Program-made: the position numbers and the translations under genes
Origin: CF-13 sp035279665
GTDB taxonomy: Bacteria > Chloroflexota > Dormibacteria > CF-121
NCBI GenBank assembly: GCA_035279665.1
Contig: DATEHI010000131.1
Span: 1 to 64,000 of the forward strand
Length of the DNA stretch: 64,000 bases
Reading direction: 5' to 3'
The notes under the pieces: model-generated
Seen by the model: the letters and a program-made list of their open reading frames with translations, nothing else
Database searches by the model: none
What the model was told of the DNA's origin: nothing
Shown: in pieces, positions 16,210 to 24,351 of the stretch
Layout of the letters: each line of letters starts with the position of its first letter
Numbering within the stretch: the stretch's first letter is position 1

Positions 16210-17246
16210 CGCTGCCCGAGGCGATCGAGCAACTGCTGCAGCGGAAGGCACTCACGCGCGACGAGGCGGGCGACGTCATGGACCAGGTGATGGCGGGCGA
16301 AGTGACGACGGGGCAGCTCGCCGGCCTGCTGATCGCCATCCGAGCGAAAGGCGAGACGGTCGAGGAGATGACCGGCTTCGTCGACTCGATGCGGGCGCAC
16401 GCAACGCCGCTCGACCTGCCGCCGGGGGCGATCGACACCTGCGGGACCGGCGGAGACCGTGCGGGGACGTTCAATATCTCGACGGCGGCGGCGCTGGTCG
16501 CGGCGGGAGCGGGTATCCCCGTGGCGAAGCACGGAAACCGGGCGGCGTCCAGCCGGTGCGGCAGCGCCGACGTGCTCGAGGCCCTCGGTGTCGACATCAC
16601 GCTCGACGCCGGCGGCGTTCGGCGATGCATCGACGTCGCGGGCATGGGCTTTTGCTTCGCGCCAACGTTCCATCCCGCGATGCGTCACGCCGGCCCGGCC
16701 CGCAAGGAGCTCGGAGTCCGGACCGTGTTCAACGTCCTGGGCCCCCTGGCGAATCCCGGCCGGGTGCGCCGGCAAGCGCTGGGCGTGGGCGCCGCCTCAC
16801 TGGCACCGCTGATGGTCCGTGTCCTGAAGGACCTCGGCCACGAACGGGCCCTGGTGTTCTACGGCGAAGATGGTCTCGACGAGCTGACAACCACCGGTCG
16901 CTCACGGGTCTTTCAGTTGAAGGACGGCCAGGTCAGCGAGTACGAACTCGACCCGGCGGACCTGGGGCTCCCCCGCTCGCGCTCCGAGGACCTCCGCGGC
17001 GGCACCCCGCCCGAAAACGCTAACCTCTTGCGGCAGGTTCTCGATGGGGAGAGTGGCCCCCGCCGCGATGTCGTCCTGATCAATGCGGCGGCGGCGGTGC
17101 TGGCCTCGGGACGGGCGGACGACTGGCCCCAGGCGTTGACGGTGGCGCGGGAATCAATCGATAGCGGTCGCGCCCGGCAGGTTCTCGACCGCCTGGTCGA
17201 GACCTCAAGGACCACAACGGGTCCATCCCTCTCCGGCGGAGGGTAG
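16206..17246 (+). CDS. trpD: Anthranilate phosphoribosyltransferase
   Basis: Transfers phosphoribosyl from PRPP to anthranilate (second step of tryptophan synthesis). 346 residues from the ATG that overlaps the previous stop (ATGA). Seen: DTCGTGGDRAGTFNIST near residue 79 (PRPP-binding glycine loop), KHGNRAASSRCGSADVLEAL near 107, and FAPTFHPAMRHAGPARKELG near 152 (anthranilate contacts), plus TVFNVLGPLANP. No other trp genes are nearby, so it is a detached trp gene. Confidence 0.95.
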   Translation: MTLPEAIEQLLQRKALTRDEAGDVMDQVMAGEVTTGQLAGLLIAIRAKGETVEEMTGFVDSMRAHATPLDLPPGAIDTCGTGGDRAGTFNISTAAALVAAGAGIPVAKHGNRAASSRCGSADVLEALGVDITLDAGGVRRCIDVAGMGFCFAPTFHPAMRHAGPARKELGVRTVFNVLGPLANPGRVRRQALGVGAASLAPLMVRVLKDLGHERALVFYGEDGLDELTTTGRSRVFQLKDGQVSEYELDPADLGLPRSRSEDLRGGTPPENANLLRQVLDGESGPRRDVVLINAAAAVLASGRADDWPQALTVARESIDSGRARQVLDRLVETSRTTTGPSLSGGG

Positions 17247-17259
17247 GCGGGGGCTTTTT

Positions 17260-17424
17260 CTAGCTGGAGGCGAGCCCGGCGATGCCGCCGGCCAGCAGCA
17301 GGAGACAGACCAGGCCGACGAATCCCCAGGCCGCCCAATAGGTAAGCCCCGAAAGCCGCCGAACCCGGCGAAGGCGGCGCATCTTGCCCAGCACGGCGCT
17401 CGAGGCCTTTTCTTCCGTCAGCAA
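17260..17424 (-). CDS. Possible single-span small membrane protein (54 aa)
   Basis: TTG at 17424 or internal ATG at 17382 to TAG at 17260. The product has a basic cluster (KMRRLRRVRRL), then one hydrophobic span WAAWGFVGLVCLLLLAGG and a short tail. The basic-then-hydrophobic layout is that of a real N-in tail-anchored or single-pass protein. No Shine-Dalgarno is visible and its length gives little statistical support. It fills most of the 243-base gap between trpD and leuB. Confidence 0.4.
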   Translation of the reverse strand: MLTEEKASSAVLGKMRRLRRVRRLSGLTYWAAWGFVGLVCLLLLAGGIAGLASS

Positions 17425-17489
17425 TATGTAGGGTATCGGCCAAGGGGTCGAAAACCTTCTCCAAATCCCGGCCGATTATGCTGTAGCCG

Positions 17490-18572
17490 ATGCCGTTTCG
17501 GATCGCCGTTATCCCCGGCGACGGCATAGGTCCCGAAGTCATCGCCCAGGGTCTGCGGGTCCTGGAGACTGTTACCGCCGCCACGGGCACCCGCCTGGAG
17601 CTCATCACCTACGACCTGGGGGCCGAGCGCTACCTGCAAACGGGGGAGATCATCCCTGACGCGGTCTTCGCCGAGCTCCAGGCGGCCGATGCCATCTATC
17701 TGGGCGCCGTCGGCGATCCGCGGGTGCAAAACCCGCAGTACGCCGCCGGGCTGCTCCTGCGCCTGCGATTCGAGTTGGATCTCTGGGTCAACCTGCGGCC
17801 CTCACGGCTGCTCGCGCCCGGTCTGACGCCGTTACGCGATGCCGGGTCGATCGATCTGGTCGTCGTCCGCGAGAACACCGAGGGTGCCTACGTCGGCATC
17901 GGCGGGCAGTTCAAGCGGGGGACCCCGGACGAGATCGCGATCCAGGAGGACGTGAACACCCGCAAGGGTGTCGAACGCATCATTCATTACGCGTTCGAGC
18001 TGGCGCGGCGGCGGCGGGCGGCTGGCCATCGAGGCCGCGTCACGATGGTCGACAAAAGCAATGCGCTCTACCACGCGCACGACCTCTGGCAACGGGTCTT
18101 CGCGCTGGAGCGGCAGGGCGCGTCCGAGATCGAGGCGGAGCATCTCTTCGTTGACGCGGCGGCGATGCAACTGGTGAAGGATCCATCCCGCTTCGACGTC
18201 ATCGTGACGTCCAATATGTTCGGCGACATTCTGAGCGACCTGGCCTCCGAACTTGTTGGCGGGCTCGGCCAGGCGCCCTCGGCGAACATCAATCCGGATA
18301 ACCGCCGCGGCCTCTTCGAACCCGTGCACGGGTCGGCACCCAAGCATGCCGGCAAAGGGACCGCCAATCCGGTGGGGGCGATCCTCGCCGGCGCGATGAT
18401 GCTGCGCCACCTCGGCGATGAACCCGGAGCCAGCCAGATCGAAAACGCCGTGATGTCCGCCGCGGGTGACCGGCGCACTACGAAGGACCTGGGCGGTGCG
18501 CTGAGCACGACGGCCGCCGCCGCTGCCGTGCTCGAGCGACTTGAGAGAATTGGGTCATCGCGTCCCTCCTGA
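17490..18572 (+). CDS. leuB: 3-isopropylmalate dehydrogenase (actinobacterial type)
   Basis: NAD-dependent oxidative decarboxylase of leucine synthesis. 360 residues. IAVIPGDGIGPEVIAQ at the N-terminus, LLLRLRFELDLWVNLRP near 86, VVVRENTEGAYVGIGG near 124, VTMVDKSNALYHAHDLW near 178 (catalytic Lys), FDVIVTSNMFGDILSDLASE near 230, and FEPVHGSAPKHAGKG near 270. The RENTEG loop matches mycobacterial-type LeuB but also tartrate and isocitrate dehydrogenase relatives, so substrate rests mainly on the adjacent isomerase gene. It is 44 bases upstream of that gene. Confidence 0.85.
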   Translation: MPFRIAVIPGDGIGPEVIAQGLRVLETVTAATGTRLELITYDLGAERYLQTGEIIPDAVFAELQAADAIYLGAVGDPRVQNPQYAAGLLLRLRFELDLWVNLRPSRLLAPGLTPLRDAGSIDLVVVRENTEGAYVGIGGQFKRGTPDEIAIQEDVNTRKGVERIIHYAFELARRRRAAGHRGRVTMVDKSNALYHAHDLWQRVFALERQGASEIEAEHLFVDAAAMQLVKDPSRFDVIVTSNMFGDILSDLASELVGGLGQAPSANINPDNRRGLFEPVHGSAPKHAGKGTANPVGAILAGAMMLRHLGDEPGASQIENAVMSAAGDRRTTKDLGGALSTTAAAAAVLERLERIGSSRPS

Positions 18573-18616
18573 ATACGATCCAGCCCCCTCGTCGTAAGCC
18601 GGACGCCCCCTCACCG

Positions 18617-20608
18617 GTGAGCCCGGCCACCAAGCCGGTCGACCGGTCGCAGGACAGCGCTCACCTGGTCCGAGGTCGCGCGCTCATCTTCTGGGACCCG
18701 AAGATTCCAGGGAAGAAGCTCGACGCCATCGACACCGACCAGATCACACCGGCCGACGACTGCGTTTCGGAGAGCCTCGACCGGCTCGACGAGCGTTGGA
18801 AGGTGGGCACCTTCCGTTACCTGATGCCCGACTTTCGGCAGCGCGTCCATGGCGGCGAAACGTTCGTCATTGCCGGCGAGCGCTTCGGCATCGGGTCGTC
18901 GCGCGAGATGAGCCCGGCGGGACTAAAAGCGATCGCTGAAGAAGCCGGACTCGAGATCGTGATCGTCTGCGGCGACGCCGTGGGCGACATCTTCCGGCGC
19001 AACGCGCTCAACCTCGGCCTGCACGTCGTCCAGAGTCGCGCTGCTTCGGACGACGCACAGGAGGGCGATGTGCTGACCTTCGATTCCAAGACCCGCCGGC
19101 TGACGAACGAGACGCGTGGCAAGAGTTACGATCCCGTGCCATTGACGCCCGTCGAAGAGAACATCCGCCGGTCGGGCGGGATCATCGCCGTCGGACGGCG
19201 CGAGTTCGCCGAATCCACCGAACGCGTGCCCCGCGTGGAGTGGCCGGATCGTCAAACAGCCCGCGGTTTGTCCAGTACCGAGCAGATCGTCTGGGCGCAT
19301 CGCGTCGACCAGGATGCCGAGGTGCGGCCGGGTAGCACGTTGCGCGTCTGGTGCGACCTGCTGCCCGCCTCCGATGGCACGGCGCCGTTTACGATCCATA
19401 CCTTCAACCAGATCACCGGCGGCGGCACGATCTATCCTCGGCAGGCCGCCATCGCGAACGATCACTTCGTGTTTTCCGGCCGAAACGCCGACGACAGGCA
19501 GACCTCGATTGGGCGCGATTTCGCGAAGCTGCACGAGATCACCAAGCCGTACTACGCCACGCCCGGCGATGGGATCTTCCACTTCTACTTTCCCGAGCAG
19601 GGCCTTGTCGTGCCCGGGTCCTTCATCCCCGGCGCCGATTCTCACAGTCGCGCCTACGGCGCGTACGGCGCCGTCGGGACCGGCGTGGGCAGCACGCAGC
19701 TCGGCTTCGGCTGGTCGACCGGCTACATCTACTTCACGCCGGCCAAGCGCCGCCGGGTGGTCTTTACGGGGCGGTTGCATCCCTGGGTCAGTGGCAAAGA
19801 CATCGTGCTGGCTCTGCTGCGTCGCTGGGGCAAGGCGCAGGCCCAAGGTATGAGCGTCGAGTTCGTCGACGCCGAGCGCCAGCTGCCCATTCCGTATCGC
19901 AACACCGTCGCGAACATGATGGCCGAGGCCGAGGCACAGAACGGCATCTTCGCGCCGGACGACATCACGCTCGACTGGTACGAGCGCAAGGGCATCGGCA
20001 ACTTGCCCTATCCGCGTTTCGAGCCCGGCGACCAGGTGGCCTGGGATATCGACGAGACGCTGGACCTCTCTGAGCTGGTGCCCTTCATCGCCAAGCCGTT
20101 CGCACCGGGCAATGCCTACCCGGCGGACGAGGTCGCCCTGGAAAAGCTGGCGTTCGATAAGGCTTTCATCGGTTCCTGCACGAACGGCGGATACGACGAC
20201 TTGCTCGAAGCGGCGCTGGTGCTTCGCGCCGGGCGCGAGCACGGCTTCGAGAAAGCGCCGAAGACTTTCGTCATCTTTCCGGGATCCGGCGGTGTCAAGC
20301 GCGATATCGAAAACCCGGAGCCGCGCCTCGGCGGCGAGTCGATCGCGTCGGTGCTGCGATCCGTCGGCGGGGAAATCCGCGAGTCGTGGTGCGGCCCGTG
20401 CTTCGGGCAAGGCCCGGATGCGCTGAAGAAAGGCGAGGTTGCGATCACGTCGTTCAACCGCAACTGGCAGAACCGCATGGGCGTTGGCGGCCTCGGCTAC
20501 CTCGCAAGCCCCGCGGTGGTCGCCTCGTCGGCCCTCCTCGGCTACATGGCCGGACCTTCGTCCCTCGGTATCGACTGGGATCCCGAACGCTTCGACGTCT
20601 CGATCTAA
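18617..20608 (+). CDS. Fused isopropylmalate isomerase/aconitase-family protein, swivel domain first
   Basis: 663 residues from GTG 18617. Residues about 20-200 form the small swivel (LeuD-like) domain with FGIGSSREMSPAGLKAIAEE at 90-109. Residues about 217-663 form the large LeuC-like catalytic part, with GADSHSRAYGAYGAVGTG at 339 and [4Fe-4S] ligand cysteines C521 (IGSCTNG), C592 and C595 (WCGPCFG). Leucine-pathway isomerases are usually two proteins, large then small, while fused aconitase A has the swivel last. Only AcnB has the swivel before the catalytic domains, but behind a HEAT domain absent here. Placement after leuB supports 3-isopropylmalate dehydratase; aconitase or homoaconitase cannot be excluded. 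Confidence 0.85.
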   Translation: MSPATKPVDRSQDSAHLVRGRALIFWDPKIPGKKLDAIDTDQITPADDCVSESLDRLDERWKVGTFRYLMPDFRQRVHGGETFVIAGERFGIGSSREMSPAGLKAIAEEAGLEIVIVCGDAVGDIFRRNALNLGLHVVQSRAASDDAQEGDVLTFDSKTRRLTNETRGKSYDPVPLTPVEENIRRSGGIIAVGRREFAESTERVPRVEWPDRQTARGLSSTEQIVWAHRVDQDAEVRPGSTLRVWCDLLPASDGTAPFTIHTFNQITGGGTIYPRQAAIANDHFVFSGRNADDRQTSIGRDFAKLHEITKPYYATPGDGIFHFYFPEQGLVVPGSFIPGADSHSRAYGAYGAVGTGVGSTQLGFGWSTGYIYFTPAKRRRVVFTGRLHPWVSGKDIVLALLRRWGKAQAQGMSVEFVDAERQLPIPYRNTVANMMAEAEAQNGIFAPDDITLDWYERKGIGNLPYPRFEPGDQVAWDIDETLDLSELVPFIAKPFAPGNAYPADEVALEKLAFDKAFIGSCTNGGYDDLLEAALVLRAGREHGFEKAPKTFVIFPGSGGVKRDIENPEPRLGGESIASVLRSVGGEIRESWCGPCFGQGPDALKKGEVAITSFNRNWQNRMGVGGLGYLASPAVVASSALLGYMAGPSSLGIDWDPERFDVSI

Positions 20609-20613
20609 CCCAG

Positions 20614-20823
20614 TTATTGGTCGTACGTGGGCCGGGTGTGGGTAAAGCGCGACCCGGGCGCCACGACGTCCGTTGTGTAGTCGACCACGCGGGCCGAGTG
20701 CACCTCGGCATGTATCCGTTCCGATTGCGGCAACGAGGACGCAACCAGGCCGCTGGCCCAAACGAGCCCGGCCGCGACGACCGTTGCGCCGGCGATCGGC
20801 AGCCGCGACCGTAACCGGCTCAT
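20614..20823 (-). CDS. Small membrane-anchored or secreted protein (69 aa)
   Basis: ATG at 20823 overlaps the HD-GYP stop (ATGA), so it is translationally coupled to that sensor. Basic N-terminus (MSRLRSRLP), one hydrophobic stretch (IAGATVVAAGLVWASGLVAS) and about 40 residues outside. No known domain. It ends five bases from the convergent isomerase stop. It may be an accessory subunit of the HD-GYP sensor. Confidence 0.6.
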   Translation of the reverse strand: MSRLRSRLPIAGATVVAAGLVWASGLVASSLPQSERIHAEVHSARVVDYTTDVVAPGSRFTHTRPTYDQ

Positions 20824-22580
20824 CGGGCTGGCCCCTTGATGACTTCTAGCGGCATGGCGCGAGGCTTGCCCATCACTGTCAGGAGCGCCGCGATCGCCGC
20901 GCTGCGCGAGCGCAGAGTGCGGATCACAGCCGGATCGAACTGATGGCCGGCCGCCGCCTCGATGGTGCGCACGGCAGCCGGAACGCTCATGGCGACGCGG
21001 TAGGGGCGGTCGGAGGTGAGAGCGTCGAGCGCATCCGCGACCGTCAGGATTCGAACGGCGAGCGGGATGTTCTCCCCCTTGACACCATCGGGGTACCCAC
21101 TGCCGTCCCAATGCTCGTGGTGATGGCGAACGCCCGCGAGGCTCGACTCCAGGAAACGCAGGCCCTTGAGCATCTCGTACCCGATGACTGGGTGCTCGCG
21201 CATCGCCGCCGTCTCCCGTTTATCCAGTGGTCCTGGCTTACGGAGGACGCGGTCCTCGACGCCGATTTTCCCGATGTCATGCAGCAGCGCCGCGCGGCCC
21301 AGCGCGATGAGCTCGCCCGCCAGCAACCCCATTTCGTCGGCGATCTCGAAGCTCAGCCTCGCGACCCGAGCCGAATGGCCGTACGTATACGGGTCGCGCG
21401 CGTCGATGGCGCGCGCCAGCGCCTCGATACTGTCGAATGATGTCGTCTCCAGTGCCTTCGTCTTCGCTTCGAGGCTGGCCGTCATTTCGCTGAACGAAGA
21501 GGTCAAATAGCCGATCTCATCGGCGGCGCGCGTCGGGGCCTGCTCGCTGAGGTCGCCGGCGGCCACGGTCCTCACGAGCCGCTCCAACGGTCGCGAGATC
21601 CGCCTCGCGAGCAGGCCACCGACCAGCAACACCAGGAGAGCCGTAAGGACAAAGACCAGGAGAAGGATGACCCGCAACTTGAATACGCCGTCGACGGCGC
21701 CATCGGCCGGTAGTCCGACTCCGAGGTATCCGAATCGCTCGCCCCGCACCGTCCAGTCCGCGACCGCGATCGCATAGGTGTGTCCACCGGCGGTAGCGCT
21801 TACGCGCATCAGGTGATCGAATGTCGCCGACTGGCGAACATCACGGCTCAGCATTGGCGGCGACCCTTCGAGCGGCTGGCCGTCGAGGCCGTAGAAAAAT
21901 AACCGGCCGGCGTCGGTCCCGTGGATTTCCGCCGCGATGTCGGTGATCGATTCACCCAGGAGCACGGCGCCAACGACCCCACGATGCGGGTCCCTGACCG
22001 GGGCGGCCCAGTACACGATCTGCCCGGAAGCCTCGCGCACTACGGCCGCGTACTTATCGCCGCGTCCGTCATTGGCCCCGAGGAGCACTTGTCGGATGGC
22101 CGGCAGCCCGGCATAAGAGGCCGGCGCGGTGTCAGCTGGAATGGAGAGCACGCGGTTCCCCTGCGCATCCAGGATGCGGATTACCACCCGCGCTCCGTGA
22201 GCCGTCGCTACATCAGCGGCGTACAGGTCTGACAATCGTGGTCCGTCGCCGGCCGCGAGTGCGGCCGCAAGGCCCGTCCTGGAGGCCAGAGCTCGAAGGT
22301 CGTTGAGCCGGCCAGCCTCGAGGGTCGCGAGCCGGTCGTTGACCTGGACGCTGGCGCGAACGAGGCTCTGGTCGAAGCCCGCCATTCCGGCGCTCGCCGC
22401 CTGATACGTCAGCGCTGCCACACCCACGACGGCGACAAACACGACTAGCAGCAAGAAGGGGACGATGATCTGCCGTCGGAGCGGCCGTCGCCATGCCGCG
22501 TGGAGTCTCAGTTCGCTGAGCGCTGCGTCAATGGGTGCGCTCGACGTGAAAGAAGACGACTCGACGCGCGGTTGACTCAC
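20820..22580 (-). CDS. Membrane sensor with HAMP and HD-GYP domains (probable c-di-GMP phosphodiesterase)
   Basis: 586 residues. TM1 about 37-60; extracytoplasmic double-Cache-like domain about 61-300; TM2 about 303-327; HAMP about 328-380 (ARRISRPLERLVRTVAAGDL); HD-GYP about 388-575. The HD-GYP domain has HSARVA, LLHDIGKIGV, RHHHEHWDGSGYPDG and VADALDALTSDRPYR, so the catalytic HD and GYP signatures are intact. It probably hydrolyses c-di-GMP in response to an external ligand. The GTG start has GGGGGGTGA just upstream; a stronger AGGAGG lies 24 bases away. Upstream lies a 530-base gene-poor gap. Confidence 0.92.
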   Translation of the reverse strand: MSQPRVESSSFTSSAPIDAALSELRLHAAWRRPLRRQIIVPFLLLVVFVAVVGVAALTYQAASAGMAGFDQSLVRASVQVNDRLATLEAGRLNDLRALASRTGLAAALAAGDGPRLSDLYAADVATAHGARVVIRILDAQGNRVLSIPADTAPASYAGLPAIRQVLLGANDGRGDKYAAVVREASGQIVYWAAPVRDPHRGVVGAVLLGESITDIAAEIHGTDAGRLFFYGLDGQPLEGSPPMLSRDVRQSATFDHLMRVSATAGGHTYAIAVADWTVRGERFGYLGVGLPADGAVDGVFKLRVILLLVFVLTALLVLLVGGLLARRISRPLERLVRTVAAGDLSEQAPTRAADEIGYLTSSFSEMTASLEAKTKALETTSFDSIEALARAIDARDPYTYGHSARVARLSFEIADEMGLLAGELIALGRAALLHDIGKIGVEDRVLRKPGPLDKRETAAMREHPVIGYEMLKGLRFLESSLAGVRHHHEHWDGSGYPDGVKGENIPLAVRILTVADALDALTSDRPYRVAMSVPAAVRTIEAAAGHQFDPAVIRTLRSRSAAIAALLTVMGKPRAMPLEVIKGPAR

Positions 22581-22694
22581 CGCTCACCCCCCGAAACAAA
22601 TCTGCCTCCTACTGCGATCGTCGAAGGATTGGCGCACGAGACGTAACACCGAACGCAGGCTCTGTCAAGCAAAAACGAGCGCTGTTTTGGAAAA

Positions 22695-22913
22695 TTACGC
22701 GACGTTTTGCGTCCGGTTGCCGGCGGCGCCGCGATCGGACCATTTCGGCGTTTCTCTCGTCACTCCCTGAGCAGGGCAAACCGCGTCGCTGGTAGGCGAA
22801 ATGCCGATCACCCAATGTTCCCGAGAGTAGCGGCGCTGCCTTTTCGCCTCTCCTTGTGGCGACGCGCAGGCGGTCAGGGTGGCGCGCCCGGTCTTTGCCT
22901 GAATGGACAGCAT
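22695..22913 (-). CDS. Doubtful small ORF with a strong ribosome site (72 aa)
   Basis: ATG at 22913 has a perfect AGGAGG (22920-22925) six bases before it. The product (MLSIQAKTGRATLTACASPQ...) is basic, Cys-containing, shows no domain, and has an amino-acid composition unlike the neighbours. It may be a leader peptide ahead of the HD-GYP gene. The gap 22581-23109 otherwise shows only this and the 47-aa frame at 22950. Confidence 0.3.
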   Translation of the reverse strand: MLSIQAKTGRATLTACASPQGEAKRQRRYSREHWVIGISPTSDAVCPAQGVTRETPKWSDRGAAGNRTQNVA

Positions 22914-22949
22914 GCGTAACCTCCTGAGTGCGCCACCAGTTAGGTATTC

Positions 22950-23093
22950 GTGCTCGACAAACTGACACGAGAGGATTTTCTCGCTCTCTTCGGGCTTGAC
23001 TCGGAAGCCGAAGAGTGCATCGCCGTGGCGGACTCGCAAGAGACCTTCGCGATGGCCACCTTTCTTGTCGGACGGGCGCGCTATTACTGCTAG
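22950..23093 (+). CDS. Possible small acidic protein (47 aa)
   Basis: GTG 22950 to TAG 23091-23093. The sequence begins LDKLTREDFLALFGLDSEAE and ends VGRARYYC. It looks like an ordered helical miniprotein and has coding-like third-position bias. An in-frame stop lies nine bases before the start, the ribosome site is weak, and no family is known. It could also be the remnant of a longer gene. Confidence 0.35.
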   Translation: MLDKLTREDFLALFGLDSEAEECIAVADSQETFAMATFLVGRARYYC

Positions 23094-23109
23094 CGCCGCT
23101 TCCGGTGGG

Positions 23110-24351
23110 TCAGGACCCAGTTTTCATCGCGCGTTTGTTGACAACCGCATAGATCTCGGCCTCGTCGAGCAGATGATTGCCTTGCTTGGCCCCCTCGATG
23201 ATCGCGCCAACCAGGTCGGGCCGCGGCTGGATGCCGTGCTGCTCCAGCCAGAAGACGACGTTCGACTCCCCACTCATCGGGCCGATCTCGATCACTTGCT
23301 CGCAGCCGAACAGCTCGGCGGGAACGCCGGAGTAAACGCGGTTCGCGAGCCAGTCGTCCCCCTTGCGCTTGGCCTTGATGACGGCCGCCGCATGAACACC
23401 GGTGGCTGTGCGGAACGCGTCCTTGCCGAGCACCGGATAATTTGCCGGGATCGCCATCCCGGTGCCCTCGGCGATCACGTTGCCCATCTCGCGAAGCTTG
23501 GTCAGATCCGTGTCGATCCAGCCCATCAGGCGAAAGTTCACAAGCAGCAGATCCAAATGGGTGTTGCCGACCCGTTCGCCAAGACCGAGCGCGCAGCCAT
23601 GGATACGGTCGGCGCCCGCAACGGCCGCCTCGATGGCATTGATGACGCCGAGACCGCGATCGCTATGGCCGTGCCAGTCAAGGCCAACGGTGGGTTTCAT
23701 TTCGTCCAGCATCCGTCGGACGTGGCGGACGACCGCGCGGGCGCCTTCCGGTGTCGAGTGGCCGACCGTATCGCAGACGGCGACGCGCGCCGCGCCCTCC
23801 TCGATCGCGGTGCCAAACAGTCGACGAAGCGTCTCGGGCTGGGCCCGGGTCGTGTCCTCGGTGACGTAGAGCACGGGCAACTCGTTCTGCCGGGCGAAAC
23901 GGACGGCCTTGCGGGTGTTCTCAACCATCTGGTCGATCGTCCAGCCTTCGGCGTACTGGCGAATCGGACTCGAGCCGATAAAGGCCGCAACCTCGATCGG
24001 GATGCCGACGCGCTGCGAGATCTCGACCACCGGCCGGATGTCCACCTCGAGCGTGCGTGCCGCGCAGAGCGGCTTGATGCGCAGGCGTTGGTCGCGAATC
24101 TCCTGGGCCAGCCGCTCCACGTCCGCGGCGGCGCGTGGGCCAGAACCTGGAAGACCGAGGTCGATCGATCCGACACCGAGCTCATCGGCAAGGTGCAGGA
24201 AGCGTATTTTGTGTTCGATATCGGGGTCGCGCACAGACGGGCCCTGGATGCCATCGCGCAGCGTCTCGTCGTGAATGGCCACCGGGTGGGCCGGCTTGGG
24301 CGGGGCGTCGACCGTGTTCCAGTCGTAGATGAGCTGCGCTTCGTCAGGCAC
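23110..24351 (-). CDS. LeuA-like acyltransferase (2-isopropylmalate/citramalate/homocitrate synthase family)
   Basis: 413-residue DRE-TIM metallolyase: HDETLRDGIQGPSVRDPD near residue 24, RVAVCDTVGHSTPEGAR near 186, the metal-binding HGH in LDWHGHSDRGLGVINA near 221, and GCALGLGERVGNTHLDLLL near 246. It lacks the C-terminal LeuA regulatory (allosteric) domain, so it would not be leucine-feedback-inhibited in the standard way. The GTG start at 24351 overlaps the E2 stop (GTGCCTGA), showing coupling to the 2-oxoacid dehydrogenase operon. It would condense acetyl-CoA (or another acyl-CoA) with a 2-oxoacid. The exact substrate is open. Confidence 0.8.
   Translation of the reverse strand: MPDEAQLIYDWNTVDAPPKPAHPVAIHDETLRDGIQGPSVRDPDIEHKIRFLHLADELGVGSIDLGLPGSGPRAAADVERLAQEIRDQRLRIKPLCAARTLEVDIRPVVEISQRVGIPIEVAAFIGSSPIRQYAEGWTIDQMVENTRKAVRFARQNELPVLYVTEDTTRAQPETLRRLFGTAIEEGAARVAVCDTVGHSTPEGARAVVRHVRRMLDEMKPTVGLDWHGHSDRGLGVINAIEAAVAGADRIHGCALGLGERVGNTHLDLLLVNFRLMGWIDTDLTKLREMGNVIAEGTGMAIPANYPVLGKDAFRTATGVHAAAVIKAKRKGDDWLANRVYSGVPAELFGCEQVIEIGPMSGESNVVFWLEQHGIQPRPDLVGAIIEGAKQGNHLLDEAEIYAVVNKRAMKTGS

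Noticed and set aside
18923..20761. Minus-strand ORF of 612 codons opposite the isomerase
   Set aside because: Shadow of the fused isomerase, low-complexity Arg/Gly/Ala composition, no family pattern.
22740..22830. c-di-GMP (GEMM-type) riboswitch near the HD-GYP gene
   Set aside because: AGGGCAAACC and GGTAGGCGAAATGCCGAT fragments look suggestive, but the order and the second hairpin (GGGACGCAAAGCC) do not fit, and it is on the opposite strand to the HD-GYP gene.
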